DNA of 64,000 nucleotides from Antedon mediterranea (taxonomy: Eukaryota > Echinodermata > Crinoidea > Comatulida > Antedonidae): NCBI RefSeq assembly GCF_964355755.1, contig NC_092677.1:315001-379000 (forward strand). Direction: 5' to 3'. The position numbers and the translations under genes were made by a program. A model generated the notes under the pieces. It ran no database searches. It saw nothing but the letters and a program-made list of their open reading frames with translations, and had not been told where the DNA came from. Positions 1 through 10,845 of this stretch are shown here, in pieces; the first letter of the stretch is position 1, and every line of letters starts with the position of its first letter.

Positions 1-295
1 ATTATCCTTTTTTTTCACTTTGATTTTTTTCATATGCATAAAATGTATAAATAAACTAAAAAAAGAAAATGCATGCATTAATTTACTTATTTAAATCGGA
101 TATTTGTCATCTAAATTGTCTTGGTATATTCTCATTATATTCATTTTCTCATTTAGAATTGTTTATTCTTGCAAACATTCTTCAAAAATGATGTTATGTT
201 AAATTATGTAATACAGAAACGTAAATTCAAATATCGTATAAATGTATTTTTTGACAGAAACAAAATAAATTTATCTTATAAATTCAAAACCTTAC

Positions 296-3200
296 CAATA
301 ATGTTCAGATTGTCCAGTCGAAATCGTGTACAGCTCATTTCTAGTTTGTTTGTTTTTTCATTAAAACTGAAAAACAACATGTTTAATTGTAAATTAATTA
401 TGGCATTCATTAGTAACAAAATGAGTTAAATACAGTACTACTGTAATAACTTATATTCTGAGCAGTAAGCTGTTATTGAATTAAAGAAAAAGTAGATTGA
501 AGTTGCCATACCTTGGTAACCTGTGACGGGGACAAGGAACAAAATGAAACAGCTGAGGTACTGAGTAGAGAAAATTAACAATTTGTGGTATAAAAAACAA
601 CAAAACTGTTTTGCTAAAATGTCCCAATATTGCAACAACAGCAAATGTCATTCCAGAGAAATAACAGAAAGTGTCTCCAACAAACACACGTGATGGGTAC
701 CTGGAAAGACATAAGTATAAGAATTTTAAGTGAATCAGTAAAACAAATGTTAGCAACACTCTTGAATATCAGTTAAACCACTGGGATAAACTGAAAGGAT
801 TATCCTCTTTTAAAAGATGGTTGAAATAAAAAAACCTGGCCTGACAAACCAAAGAATATAACTCACCAGTTGTGGTATAGCAAGCCTGCACACACTGCAC
901 AGTAAGGCAACATAAAGTACAAAGAAAAACGATGAGCTGATGGCCAAGAACCTAAAAACAACATTTTAAAAATATCAATGAAAAATACAGCAACTTTAAC
1001 CACTGCTTAATAATAACACTGATTAAGCTTGGCAAAGAGGGTGTCATACATATAATAAATAAGTCCATATTTAAAATAATTAATTTTAATTTTTAATAAG
1101 ATTTTGTGATGGCACTTTAATGTCTCCAATAGGCACATCAAGATTTATTGAATAAGGTAGAAAATAAAGTAATATTTACCATATAGTTCATAGCAGTTGA
1201 AAACTACAATTGATAATCCAATCACCAATGATTGGCCTGCTTCTATACCATTTATTCCAGCTAAAATATTGATTGCATTTGTACAAAACACACCAAGCAT
1301 ACCCATGTACACATAATACATGAAACCTGTATTGAAAATGTATTTTATTATTTACTATTGTTTAGGGACCTTATTAAACAAACAAAATAATACAGATGTT
1401 AGTAAGCGAACAGATACTGCAATACACTCTAGAAAAATGTGTGTGAGCAAAGTTCACTGTAAATTTAGAACTTGTGCAGGACAGTCAGGGAAAAATGGCG
1501 AAAATCTTCCTACTTTCTAGGATTTTTATCAGATAATCTATATTGTTTTGACAACTCTTGTAACATGACCACAGAGCTGATTTTGCAATTTCCCCCCTAA
1601 ATATAGCATTGTACTTCCCTTCCATGTTTCCACCATTAAATATGAATACAACAAAATAATAACTGAATATTCTTCTCACGTAAATCAACACTGGTGCCAA
1701 TATACTGTGTAAAAGGTTTTGGCAGCACTACCGTTGTTGACCCAAAGTTGACCATGTAAACCATGAGAAGAGGTAACGTCGCCATCGTTGGTAGCCAAAG
1801 TTTGTGGCGCCATTTTAAGTTTAAAACGTCGTCCGCAAATCCAAGAAAAATCATACAGCATATTGACAACAATGCCACAATGAACTCTACAAACTGCAAG
1901 ATAGATTGTGAATTTAACAAATAAAAAGACAAACTATTCGTTTCGTTTCGTTTATTTATTTTTTCCACTCACTTATATATATATATATATCATTTACATT
2001 TACATAACATATATTAAATGTGGGTGGATGGAAGTCACAGTAAGTTCACTGAACTTTAAGTCGTGACTCCCGTATGCCTAAGTATACTAACATTGCTACA
2101 GAGTAGACTAAAATATGAATATATAATAGTGAAAGTACATAAAATAAAGAAAATAAAAAAATTTTAAATTATAGAAGTTAAGATAAACCAGGCAATTATA
2201 TAATATATGATAAAAGGGATAATGATAACAATTAGAGTACAATATGAAATATAATTAAATATGGTATAATAACAAGTATAACGATACCATGTAGCGGAGA
2301 TTATTGAATACCAGGGTGAAGGATTTAATGCCATGTATCACCACCAAATAAATAAGGATAAAAGATCGGCGAAAAATTATGTAGCATATTCTGACACCAT
2401 TTTGTGTTTGAAATTAGATTTAAAACTAGAAAAGGAAGATTTCTGTTTAAGTTCATTTGAGAGTGAAGTCCAAAGTTTGGGACCAAAATAATACATAGAA
2501 AATCGTCGAGCCTTAACATTTAAATTATCAAGGATATAATTGTTAACAGAGGATCGGGTTTTATAGGAATGGCGTTCGTCAATTCTTGTAAATAAAGCAT
2601 TAAAATGTGAAGGCAGTAAATTGTTAGATAAACGGTACATAAATGAGGCAACTTGTAATTTATTTAAATCATAAATGTTTAAAACGTTAAATCTTTTAAA
2701 AAGTAATTTTGTATGGGCTCTAAATGATTCTCCCGCGCAAATCCGAAGTGCACGTTTTTGTAGTTTAAAAAGGCGGTCAATTTGAGTTTTCTCTAGACTA
2801 CTTGTCCAGGGGCATAACGTATTAAATTTATCTAGAGTAATTGCCCAACATAAATTGGCATAAGAAAGGTAAGGCAAAACTAAAGTATTATAAAGGGTTA
2901 ATAAGGTTTTTTGAGGGAAGATATGTTTTAATTTGTTCAATATTCCAACATTTCTAGAAACTAGATTACTGATTTTATTTATATGTAGTTTCCAAGTCAG
3001 AGAGGCATCTATGGTTACTCCTAAAAATTGTGTTTCATTAACTCGTTTGATCATTTTATTATCAATGTATATTTGTTCATTTAAAGAATTTGAAATTTTA
3101 CGCTTAGAAAATATTATATAGTTCGTTTTGAATGTATTAAGAGTTAATTTATTGTGTTTGAGCCAATTTGAAACTTTAAGTAACTCATCATTGACAATTT

Positions 3201-5428
3201 TAAACAAGGTATTTAATTTAGGATGAGAGAAAAAAATATTTGTGTCGTCAGCAAATAAGATAAAATTTAGTAATTTAGAGCTGTTTGGTATATCGTTAAC
3301 AAACATCAGGAATAAGAGTGGTCCAAGAATCGATCCTTGGGGAACACCACAGGTTAAACGGGAATAGGAAGAGTTAAAATTATTTAAGGAAGTAAACTGA
3401 ACACGATTGGAAAGGTAGCTTTTAATTAGTTTTAAAGGAAGGCCTCTGATACCGTAATTTGAAAGTTTATGAATTAAAATATCGTGGTTAATAGCATCGA
3501 AGGCCTTAGATAAATCAAGGAAAATGCCAACAGAAAACTCATTTTTACTCAGGGCAATTGTAATTTTGTCAAAAATATCTAATAAAGCAAGATCTGTTGA
3601 ATACTTTTTCCTGAAACCATATTGGCCTTTAAATAAAATGTTATGTTTAGTTAAAAAGGAAGAAATTCGATTATGCATTATTTTTTCAATTAATTTTGAG
3701 AAACAAGGAAGTAGGGAGATTGGTCTGTAGTTATTGAAATGATGAGGATCTTCTTTCTTGTAGATAGGGATGACTTTAGCTATTTTAAAAGAATCAGGAA
3801 AAATACCGGTTTGAAAAGAAGTATTAAAAATGTGAGTTAAGGGTTTGCATATAAAATTAGAAACACGTTTAATAATTTTATTGGAAAACCCATCAAACCC
3901 AGGAGATTTATTATCTTTGAGGGAAAGTATTATACTGACAACTTCATGTTCGGTTACTGGACTAAGAAAGAGAGAGTGCACACATGGACGAGGTAGGGTA
4001 GAAGTATAATTATCATTATCCGACACATGTATTTTGTTAACTAAATTTGGCCCTATACTAGTAAAATAATTATTGAATTCAGTTGCAATTTGTTGAGGAT
4101 TATTTAATTCAATGTCATTGTTAATAAAGTGAGAAGGAAACGGTTTACGAGATTTCTTGCCAAGGACTCCATTTATTGTTTGCCAGGTTTTTTGGATGTT
4201 ATTTTTATGGAATTCAAATTTGTCACTGAAGTAATTCTTTTGGGCAGTACGAAGGATTTTGGTAAGTACATTTCGATATTTAACATATTTATCTTTGTCC
4301 TTTTGCTTTTTAGATATAAGAAATGTTTTATATAATTTGTGTTTTTTGTCGATAGATTTAATTAAGCATTTAGTTATCCAAGGTTTTTTTTCTTTCCGAA
4401 TATTTCGTCTGGAACGAGTGGTTTTAATGTTGTTATTATATAATGTACTAAATATGCCGTTGAATAAAGCGTATGCCTCATTGGGTTCATTGGAGTTATA
4501 AATACTAGTCCAGTCAACATTTGACAAATCATTACTTAAGGCAGAAATTGAAATATCATTGACTTTTTTTATGTATATATATTTTGATTTAGGTTTCAGG
4601 TGTTGGAGAGGTTCTGATTTATGTACTAACAAGAAAACAGGAAAGTGATCCGAGATGTCCGAATATAGAATTCCGGAAGAAATGTTATCGTATAGATTAT
4701 TACAAAAAATATTGTCGATTAAAGTTGCAGAATTACGCGTAATTCTAGTTGGCCTGGTTGAGAAAAAAGATTGGCTTGATGATAGGAGTATATTTTACCA
4801 AGTATAGTCCAGTACTTCTAAAATTTAGTGATAATCGAACAAATGAAAAAGATGGTATATTTATTGAAAGAAAAAAAATCATAATGTTGATAAGAAAGGA
4901 ATCATTATCATGTTCAACCTACCTCATTATGTGGAAATTTATTTGCATCATTTTCAAACCATTTTTTACCAAATGGAAACGGGATGAATATAAACATTAT
5001 AATGAGAAACATTGCTCCGCAAATCACACCTAAAGCTTCGGGCCTGTGAATACAAATGGAACAACTACACATGTAACGGAATTCAAATTACTAATCATAT
5101 TTACTCTCTTCTCTAGTCTAAAACTAGGCCTAGTTTATGCAATACAATGTTTAATGATCGCCAACATTGGCCATCAATATCACGTTTTAAACATCAAATC
5201 ATTTCTAGGCCTTACTTACACTTGTTTAGCCTCTTTTCCCTTTGCAGGAAGCGGCTTATTCAGGTCCTTCCCCGACAAACCTGCCTGGATGAACAAACCA
5301 CCGAAGAGAGGGATGATTCGAACTGTTACGAAAAACCCGATAATTGACAGTATAATATTGATGACTAAAGGTCCATCAAGACCAATAACGCTTTCATTAA
5401 TGGTTGATGAGTTATTATTCAACGTCAT
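296..5428 (-). CDS. DPAGT1: UDP-GlcNAc:dolichyl-phosphate GlcNAc-1-phosphotransferase, 3' end off window
   Basis: This ER multi-pass enzyme transfers GlcNAc-1-phosphate from UDP-GlcNAc to dolichyl phosphate, the first step of N-glycan precursor synthesis (family knowledge). Seven exons join in frame: 5220-5428, 4923-5043, 1680-1893, 1180-1326, 867-951, 512-700 and 296-366, giving about 345 residues; the human protein has about 408, so the last ~60 lie left of base 1. Visible family motifs are [14 protein letters not shown] (about residues 128-141, acidic active-site loop), [20 protein letters not shown] in the 1180-1326 exon, [20 protein letters not shown] across the 867-951/512-700 junction, and CPRHRLPR. 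Hydrophobic segments recur throughout. The start is the ATG at 5428, which opens a hydrophobic first exon resembling the human N-terminus. The 3.0-kb intron before exon 1680-1893 holds a LINE. Identity is very secure; the exact N-terminal residues less so. Confidence 0.95.
1936..4795 (-). mobile_element. 5'-truncated CR1/L2-like non-LTR retrotransposon in a DPAGT1 intron
   Basis: The element lies in the same orientation as DPAGT1. Its 5' boundary is near 4795, where similarity begins inside the endonuclease domain, and an in-frame stop lies just upstream. The body holds the reverse transcriptase frame (2377-4632 plus upstream in-frame codons). A 3' untranslated region of about 440 bases follows and ends in a short ACGAA-type tandem tail at about 1936-1955, typical of CR1/L2-like LINEs that prime on short 3' repeats. 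A TA microsatellite sits at about 1972-1990. The tail ends only about 43 bases upstream of the DPAGT1 3' splice site at 1893/1894. No clear target-site duplication was recognised. Confidence 0.9.
2377..4632 (-). CDS. LINE reverse transcriptase ORF, N-terminally truncated endonuclease-RT polyprotein
   Basis: The 751-codon open frame runs without a stop from an internal ATG at 4632. Upstream in-frame codons to about 4795 encode the end of an apurinic-like endonuclease, with [17 protein letters not shown] and [10 protein letters not shown] (the SDH motif). The RT core shows [51 protein letters not shown] and the catalytic FADDTN, then a C-terminal region with FLGVTID and [11 protein letters not shown]. 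This is the usual order of CR1/L2/Jockey-group ORF2. No stop or frameshift interrupts the visible part, so the insertion is fairly young. Most of the endonuclease is missing, so it should not retrotranspose by itself. It is not a host gene. Confidence 0.93.
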   Translation of the reverse strand: MLVHKSEPLQHLKPKSKYIYIKKVNDISISALSNDLSNVDWTSIYNSNEPNEAYALFNGIFSTLYNNNIKTTRSRRNIRKEKKPWITKCLIKSIDKKHKLYKTFLISKKQKDKDKYVKYRNVLTKILRTAQKNYFSDKFEFHKNNIQKTWQTINGVLGKKSRKPFPSHFINNDIELNNPQQIATEFNNYFTSIGPNLVNKIHVSDNDNYTSTLPRPCVHSLFLSPVTEHEVVSIILSLKDNKSPGFDGFSNKIIKRVSNFICKPLTHIFNTSFQTGIFPDSFKIAKVIPIYKKEDPHHFNNYRPISLLPCFSKLIEKIMHNRISSFLTKHNILFKGQYGFRKKYSTDLALLDIFDKITIALSKNEFSVGIFLDLSKAFDAINHDILIHKLSNYGIRGLPLKLIKSYLSNRVQFTSLNNFNSSYSRLTCGVPQGSILGPLLFLMFVNDIPNSSKLLNFILFADDTNIFFSHPKLNTLFKIVNDELLKVSNWLKHNKLTLNTFKTNYIIFSKRKISNSLNEQIYIDNKMIKRVNETQFLGVTIDASLTWKLHINKISNLVSRNVGILNKLKHIFPQKTLLTLYNTLVLPYLSYANLCWAITLDKFNTLCPWTSSLEKTQIDRLFKLQKRALRICAGESFRAHTKLLFKRFNVLNIYDLNKLQVASFMYRLSNNLLPSHFNALFTRIDERHSYKTRSSVNNYILDNLNVKARRFSMYYFGPKLWTSLSNELKQKSSFSSFKSNFKHKMVSEYAT

Positions 5429-6290
5429 ATTGAAGTTTTGTGCAATATAAATGTTAAATATGGAGTAAAATAAACGGCCTAGCTCAGGCCTCTTTGCACT
5501 TCACACATTACATCAGACCGGTTAATGACACGCTTCACTGATTAACAAAGATAACATAAATAACCTTTAAAACAAAATTGACCAATGAAAATCAAGATAT
5601 TAACAATTTGATATTGCGCAAAGAAAAATTGAAAAAAAAATTAGGACAGACTTCCTTTTAAAAAACACAGTACTATATTCTTTATTTTACATATTGATCC
5701 TAAATTGATGAATACTACTCTACATAATCTAATTAAATTATCTTATTCGGTATAACTCTAAATGCCAAAATACAAAACATACAAAAGATCTTTTTAATTT
5801 TTATTTTATTTCATCACAACGCAAAACAGTGATACAAGTCATCAATTACAAAGTTAAAAATATAGCATTTATATGTAAACACATAAGTTGACAAAGTAAC
5901 ATATAATAATAATATCAAACAAAATAAAATTAAAAGATGGAAAAAGAATTACAAAAAAATATCAAAGTCTGGTCGATTCACAACATGAAAATGACACTAT
6001 AAAATGACATTTATTGGCCTAAACTAGAGATTTATATAAAACAATTAAAGTTGTTATATTTTACATATTTTATCAATCAAAAGCAAGTAACCTACCAGTT
6101 ACAAATAATATACAATAATCAATAATCAATAAGACAAACTAGTTGATGGACTATACACAAATGTAAATATATATCTAATATTTTAATTTCAAAATACAAT
6201 TCAGAATTATTTAAAGGTAACATACATTACTGTACCTTACATTTATGCATACACATTATACTAAATTCTACACCATTCCATAAAACCTTT

Positions 6291-6385
6291 GTGTAACAGT
6301 GTATTGATACACATTATACTACATTCTTTGTGTAACAGTGTATTGATACACATTATACTACATTCTTTGTGTAACAGTGCATTGC
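6291..6385. repeat. 39-bp tandem repeat, about 2.4 copies
   Basis: Two near-identical 39-base units start at 6291 and 6330 (each begins gtgtaacagtg and contains attgatacacattatac), followed by a partial third copy. Confidence 0.85.
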
Positions 6386-6666
6386 ATGGAAACTGTCAGC
6401 AGATAAAAACAAATATAGACAGAAAATATTAGGAAAATTATTGATCAAAATAAATATTGCATTAAATGACAATAATATAGGCCCATGAGACACAGATAAA
6501 ACAGGACCGTATCAATAGTAACTCTCTTAAAATTTAAACAAAAAACATAGAGTAAATTTGGTAAGATTTTGTGAAACTATTTAAAATGTTTATCAACTAA
6601 ATTGGTGTAGATCTTAAATTGGCCCTTCTTAGAATTGATGGCATTATGTGCATGGTTCAAAAGCTA

Positions 6667-6770
6667 AAGAGCTGTCTAAACTATCAAACTTTATGTGACA
6701 AAAAAATGTGATGCGCCCAAATATGGAAATGATGTCATATCAACTACCATATTTGGGATTTGTTTTTCAT
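6667..6770 (+). mobile_element. MITE family member, copy 1 of 3, right end missing
   Basis: Begins with a degraded terminal motif (gagctgtctaaact) and keeps the internal core aatgatgtcatatca and accatattt shared with copies at 15252-15374 and 53541-53661. The right inverted terminus is not recognisable. Confidence 0.6.
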
Positions 6771-6937
6771 CTCCCATTTCAGTAATTAATATTGAAAAGA
6801 ATTCTCTAATATACAAACTGTCAAGTAAAAATTACAAGGAAGTTAAAATTGAAGTTTTTTCTGCTAAAAAATAAAATATCATTGTTTTATATGATGGGGA
6901 TTTTTACTTAAAAAACTTTAAAATGCTTTGTTAAAAT

Positions 6938-7522
6938 TCATTTGTCCTCATTTGACCGAGGAATTTCTAAGGATAATGCCTGCACAATCCATGGGTCACA
7001 TTTAGAACCCTCACGAAATTCCTCTTTGTTCAATTTCCCTCGACCAGATCTATCCATTTGACCAAATATTTTGTTCACTCTTTTTTCTGCTGTATTCTCA
7101 TCCGTCGGTAGATCAATCATGTTTCCCACCATTTCGTATATTGCATCTACGATATCAAGCATTTCCTTTTTGTTTATGTACCCATCTTTATCTAGATCAT
7201 AGAGTTTAAAAGCCCAGTCCAATTTCTCATCTAATGAACCTCTCGACGTTACAGATAATGCAGAAATAAATTCTTTAAATGAGATATATCCATCATTGTC
7301 TGTATCAAATACATTAAACACAAAACTTGCAAATTTACTAGGATCTCCATTTGGGAAAAATTGGTGGTATATCGTTTGGAATTCCTCTCTTTTCAAAGCA
7401 CCACTAGGGCAATCCTTCATAAAATCCTTGTGCCATTGTTGAATTTCTTTTTTGTTAAAATATGTACTATCTTGGATTTCTTTAATATCAGTTGCAGTCA
7501 GTTTACTAGGAGACTTCCCCAT
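6938..7522 (-). CDS. NCS1: neuronal calcium sensor 1 (frequenin)-like EF-hand protein
   Basis: A complete 194-residue protein in one uninterrupted frame. NCS-1 is a myristoylated Ca2+ sensor acting on PI4-kinase, GPCR kinases and exocytosis (family knowledge). Seen here: an N-terminal MGKSPSKL myristoylation signal (Gly2, Ser6); a degenerate EF1 with CPSG (38-41); EF2 loop [12 protein letters not shown] (73-84) and EF3 loop [12 protein letters not shown] (109-120), both canonical; and MVGNMIDLP plus EKRVNKIF, which separate NCS-1 from hippocalcin and recoverin. The EF4 loop [12 protein letters not shown] (157-168) has Arg at loop position 5 where Asp or Asn is usual, so Ca2+ binding there may be weak. 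The C-terminus EIPRSNEDK replaces the usual YDGLV-type end. The coding region lacks introns, unlike neighbouring genes; a 5' UTR intron ending just before the ATG is possible. It could be a diverged paralogue or retrogene. Confidence 0.92.
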   Translation of the reverse strand: MGKSPSKLTATDIKEIQDSTYFNKKEIQQWHKDFMKDCPSGALKREEFQTIYHQFFPNGDPSKFASFVFNVFDTDNDGYISFKEFISALSVTSRGSLDEKLDWAFKLYDLDKDGYINKKEMLDIVDAIYEMVGNMIDLPTDENTAEKRVNKIFGQMDRSGRGKLNKEEFREGSKCDPWIVQALSLEIPRSNEDK

Positions 7523-8699
7523 TGTCTTACAGAAAATGAAATAGATTTTATTTTTAGGCCTACTAGCCTACTACTATTAGGCCTAGTATTATTACTATTA
7601 CTAATAATATATTAATAATACTACTAGGCCTAGGCTATTTTACTGCTGGTCTGTCTACCACCTCAATGTACTGTTCTGTTCTTTTAAACAAGAAGAATTT
7701 ATTGTCGGATGTGTTCCCCATAAACTCTCACCATAACTGTTATATATTAAAATTGTCAAATCGAAAATAACTTAAGATTATGGCAATAGTATCTATCTAT
7801 CGCTGGTTGCAGATGACCGTTTTCCCCGTGAATTCTCCAGACAACGTAGAGGCTAGGAAGGATTGTGTATTTTTTGTCGAGTGTTTGGTTGATTAGGAAA
7901 AGTCAGAGGAGAGTTGCTGTGCCAGCGCTAGGTGGCAGCACAACATTATGTTTTTTTATTTATTTATTTGGAATTACACCTTTAGATCGGTGTGGCACAC
8001 TTAGCACAAAGGTGCATCCTTCACAATATAAAATATAACAATTAACAGAAAAGTAAAAAAAGGCAAAAGCAACTATCAACCCCTATCCTACCCCCCCCCC
8101 CCAATTTACATCGATACATACAGTAGATCATTACTTTACACAATGAATACAAAACAAGATATAGTAAAAGTGTATAAAATAAAATAAAATCAGCTGATAA
8201 ACACAGCTTATTACGAAAAACCCCCAACTCCTCCCCCCTCCCACTTTTTTTTCAATTTACTTAATGTAGCAATGTAGATAACATAGTTATTGAGTCATGG
8301 AATTCAGTGAATCATTTCGAAATTGCCATGCTTGTTTTAGGTATCTTTTACAAAAACTATCTAAAATATGTTCACACTCTTCATCAATTAAATTATCTGA
8401 GTATCCCAAAATATATTTATAAGATATATATATATATATGTAAGATTAAATTAGGGATATGAATAATATGTTTTATATTCCACAAAAACGGAAGGAGGCC
8501 AAAAAAAAATATTCGAGATTATTTATTACAATAATGCATATGTATTTAAAAACATAGAGAGAAACACTAGCCAGGCTTGGCATCGGCATCTAGACTTTAC
8601 AAGTTCTTGTTCCTAATTTTCTGACATAATTTAGTGTGTTCTTAAAATTGACAGCGCTAAACATAAAATTTACGAGATAAATATCTTGTATATATTTCA
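7523..8699. other. upstream region of the NCS-1-like gene
   Basis: Holds the presumed promoter and 5' UTR of the NCS-1-like gene. A cluster of self-complementary ggcctag motifs lies at 7555-7640. A less AT-rich stretch at about 7790-7960 could contain the transcription start. A LINE-tail-like repeat follows. No coding sequence was recognised. Confidence 0.5.
7945..8050 (-). repeat. LINE 3'-tail-like dispersed repeat, copy 1 of 3
   Basis: A (ttta)n-type start is followed by ggtgtggcaca and ggtgcatcctt, a pattern also seen at 37505-37610 and 62140-62245. The A-rich tail reads out on the minus strand, as expected for the 3' end of a non-LTR element. The family is not identified. Confidence 0.5.
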
Positions 8700-8890
8700 A
8701 AATACAGTATAATGCGGTACGGTAGAATAATAATCTTCTAATGTAAAAGATTAACAACAACAAAATTTAACAGTATAGCGTGTTGACCGAGAATGACTAA
8801 CAATTCCCTCAATTCCCTCTTCCACACTGCACATGCACAAACTCATTTGCATAATAACAACACACCGCATACCAAACTACGGTGCGATAT
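8700..8890 (+). repeat. dispersed repeat, diverged copy C
   Basis: Shares cggtagaataataatcttc, gactaacaat, catttgcataa and gcataccaaact with the two longer copies at 9833-10362 and 10455-10845, so it is a diverged third member of that repeat. Confidence 0.65.
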
Positions 8891-9165
8891 AAATTCTCTT
8901 CGAAAACACGTATAACGAATAAAAAGTTATTAAAATTGAGGGCGCCAAACATAAAATTTACGAGATCGAAGGGAAGTCGGGAAGCTTGACAGAAGAAAAA
9001 AAAATGATGGTGTGCTCCCTTGCCTCTAGCACGGTAAGGCCCTCTCACAGCCTTGGGTCTCGACATCAGATGCTTTGATGTTATTGCCTCATGATGACGT
9101 GGTGGAAAGGGGGACGTTTAAGTCTGTGAACCCCAAACACAGAAGCTCGCATAGCTTTAACTCTT

Positions 9166-9240
9166 TTCCACCGACCGGCATGGGTTTGAACCCACGTTAA
9201 TCGTGTTCCACGACGCTCTACCGTCTGAGCTATCCGGTCC
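9166..9240 (-). tRNA. tRNA-like sequence, probably pseudogene or SINE head
   Basis: On the minus strand it shows an A-box-like TAGCTCAGACGGTAGAGC and a B-box-like GGGTTCAAACCC, with partly pairing acceptor ends (GACCGG and CCGGTC). The T-arm is one base short and no proper anticodon stem-loop forms, so it is unlikely to be a functional tRNA. The 3' flank GGTGGAA is shared with the next copy, suggesting a tRNA-derived repeat. Confidence 0.55.
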
Positions 9241-9344
9241 TCTGGTTCATAGCAACGTTAAAACTAGATTAGTTTTCTCAATATTACGTCATGAATATGC
9301 AAAATTAAGGGAACTAAACATATAGATTTATAACTCTATTCCAC

Positions 9345-9415
9345 CGACCAGCGTGGGAATCGAACCCACGACATCCGTGTATTAATACGGCGCTCAGTCG
9401 CCTGAGCTAACTGGT
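9345..9415 (-). tRNA. tRNA-like sequence, related to the one at 9166-9240
   Basis: The acceptor stem (GACCAGT against GCTGGTC), D-stem (GCTC/GAGC) and T-arm (GTGGG, loop TTCGATT, CCCAC) pair well on the minus strand. The anticodon arm does not: CCGT pairs with ACGG around an 8-base loop. A and B boxes are intact, so Pol III transcription is plausible, but decoding is not. It and its neighbour continue with the same GGTCGGTGGAA flank. Confidence 0.6.
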
Positions 9416-9511
9416 CATTTTGTTTCTAACAAGGTTAATATGAAATATATGACGTAACTATGAATTACGTAATACACGTATAAATAGACTATTATCAGCT
9501 GTTCAGTCATG

Positions 9512-9585
9512 TACGGTGGCGTAACGGGTAATGTTCGGTTTTGAGTACTCTCGGCTCTCACAGAGTGGGTTCGAACGTTTACGGA
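9512..9585 (+). tRNA. tRNA-like sequence, weak
   Basis: The plus strand carries TGGCGTAACGGG (A-box-like) and GGGTTCGAACG (B-box-like) about 40 bases apart. The stems are poor, so I read it as a degraded tRNA or SINE head. Confidence 0.4.
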
Positions 9586-9832
9586 TATTTTGTTTTAAAT
9601 GGAAAATAATAAATATAGTTTTTCTTTTATTTTAAAAGAGAGATATTTAGAATGTTTTAAATTTCAGGCCTAAACAAGTGAACCTTTTTAAAAATCAGAA
9701 ACAATTAAAGTCGTATATTGGCATTCATTTTCCATTAAATAGAATACCATAAGACCTCGAAAAGAAGCCCATGTGCTCTTTCATTTGTTTGTACTCTTGG
9801 GTGGGCCTTTCAACTTCATTTCTTTAATCTCT

Positions 9833-10362
9833 AATAAAGATTAACAAAATCAAAATGTAACATTGCGGCATGTTGACCGCGAATGACTAACAATAACATC
9901 TTCCCCATTACATTAATTTTTCAGGAATTTGTATGATTTATTTTCTTTTTTATTTTTAAATGCGCCTTGAGCACTCTGGAGTGGTATGTGCGCTATAAAA
10001 ATCTTATTATTATTATTATTATTATTACACCTGCACAACACAAATTCATTTGCATAACAACGCATGCACGGCATACCAAACTGTTTAAAATAGAGCTGCA
10101 AGGTCCCCTGAAATTACACTTATAATTTGAAAAATATATATAATATACGAGTCTTCAGTACCGCCACCATGCTTGGGGCTGAGCAAAGAAAATTTTTGAA
10201 AAATAGAGCAGATATGGTTTCCGCCCGAAAAATTGCACTTTACATGATTTGAAATATGAAACAAATTATATGAGACACATCGGCATCTTTACAATGTTAT
10301 ATATTTGATCTTATAGTCCCCATTAACCAACCCCATTTAAGAACGGAGACAAACTGTTAGTT
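9833..10362 (+). repeat. segmental repeat copy A, interrupted by a SINE
   Basis: Matches 10455-10845 along most of its length, including ctaacaataacatcttcc, cacggcataccaaactg, cgagtcttcagtacc, catgcttggggctgagcaa and catttaagaacggagaca. The only large difference is a 111-bp insertion at 9913-10023. Confidence 0.85.
9913..10023 (+). mobile_element. SINE with (ATT)n tail, copy 1
   Basis: The sequence gagcactctggagtggtatg, then gcgctataaaa and (att)n, is flanked by a 6-base duplication attaca (9907-9912 and 10024-10029). The paralogous segment at 10530 has a single attaca and no insert, giving an empty-site comparison. A second copy lies reversed at 50237-50330 in a DYRK1A intron. Confidence 0.85.
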
Positions 10363-10454
10363 AAAACATATTTATTCTGGGACGTTGCGGCCAATACACG
10401 CCAACTACCATAAACCTTTATACGTAACAACATATTAGTACGGTAGAATAATAA

Positions 10455-10845
10455 TCTTCTAATGTAAAAGATTAACAAAAACAAAATTTAACAGTGTATA
10501 TGACTAACAATAACATCTTCCCTATTACACCTGCACAACACAAACTCATTTGCATAACAACATGCACGCACGGCATACCAAACTGTAATAGAAATGCAAG
10601 GTCCCCGGAAATGAAACTTACATTTTGAAAAATATATATATACGAGTCTTCAGTACCCCCACCATGCTTGGGGCTGAGCAAAGACAATTTTGAAAAATAG
10701 AGCTGCCCGAAAAATAGTATTTTACATGATTTGAAATACGAAACAAATTATATAAGACACATCGGCATGTCTTTACAATGTTCTATATTTGATCTCATCA
10801 GTCCCCATCCATTAACCAACCTCATTTAAGAACGGAGACACTGTT
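10455..10845 (+). repeat. segmental repeat copy B, without SINE
   Basis: Direct-repeat partner of 9833-10362, about 100 bases downstream of its end. It preserves the empty insertion site cttccctattacacctgc. Confidence 0.85.

Larger units (their letters stand above)
5429..6937. other. intergenic DNA between DPAGT1 and the NCS-1-like gene
   Basis: AT-rich DNA upstream of DPAGT1 and downstream of the NCS-1-like stop. It probably includes the NCS-1-like 3' UTR near its right end. It holds a 39-bp tandem repeat (6291-6385) and a MITE fragment (6667-6770). I saw no coding frame I would support. Confidence 0.7.

Noticed and set aside
9345-9415. Functional tRNA-Ile reading (AAT in the loop)
   Set aside because: The anticodon stem does not pair with a normal 7-base loop, so I list it only as tRNA-like.
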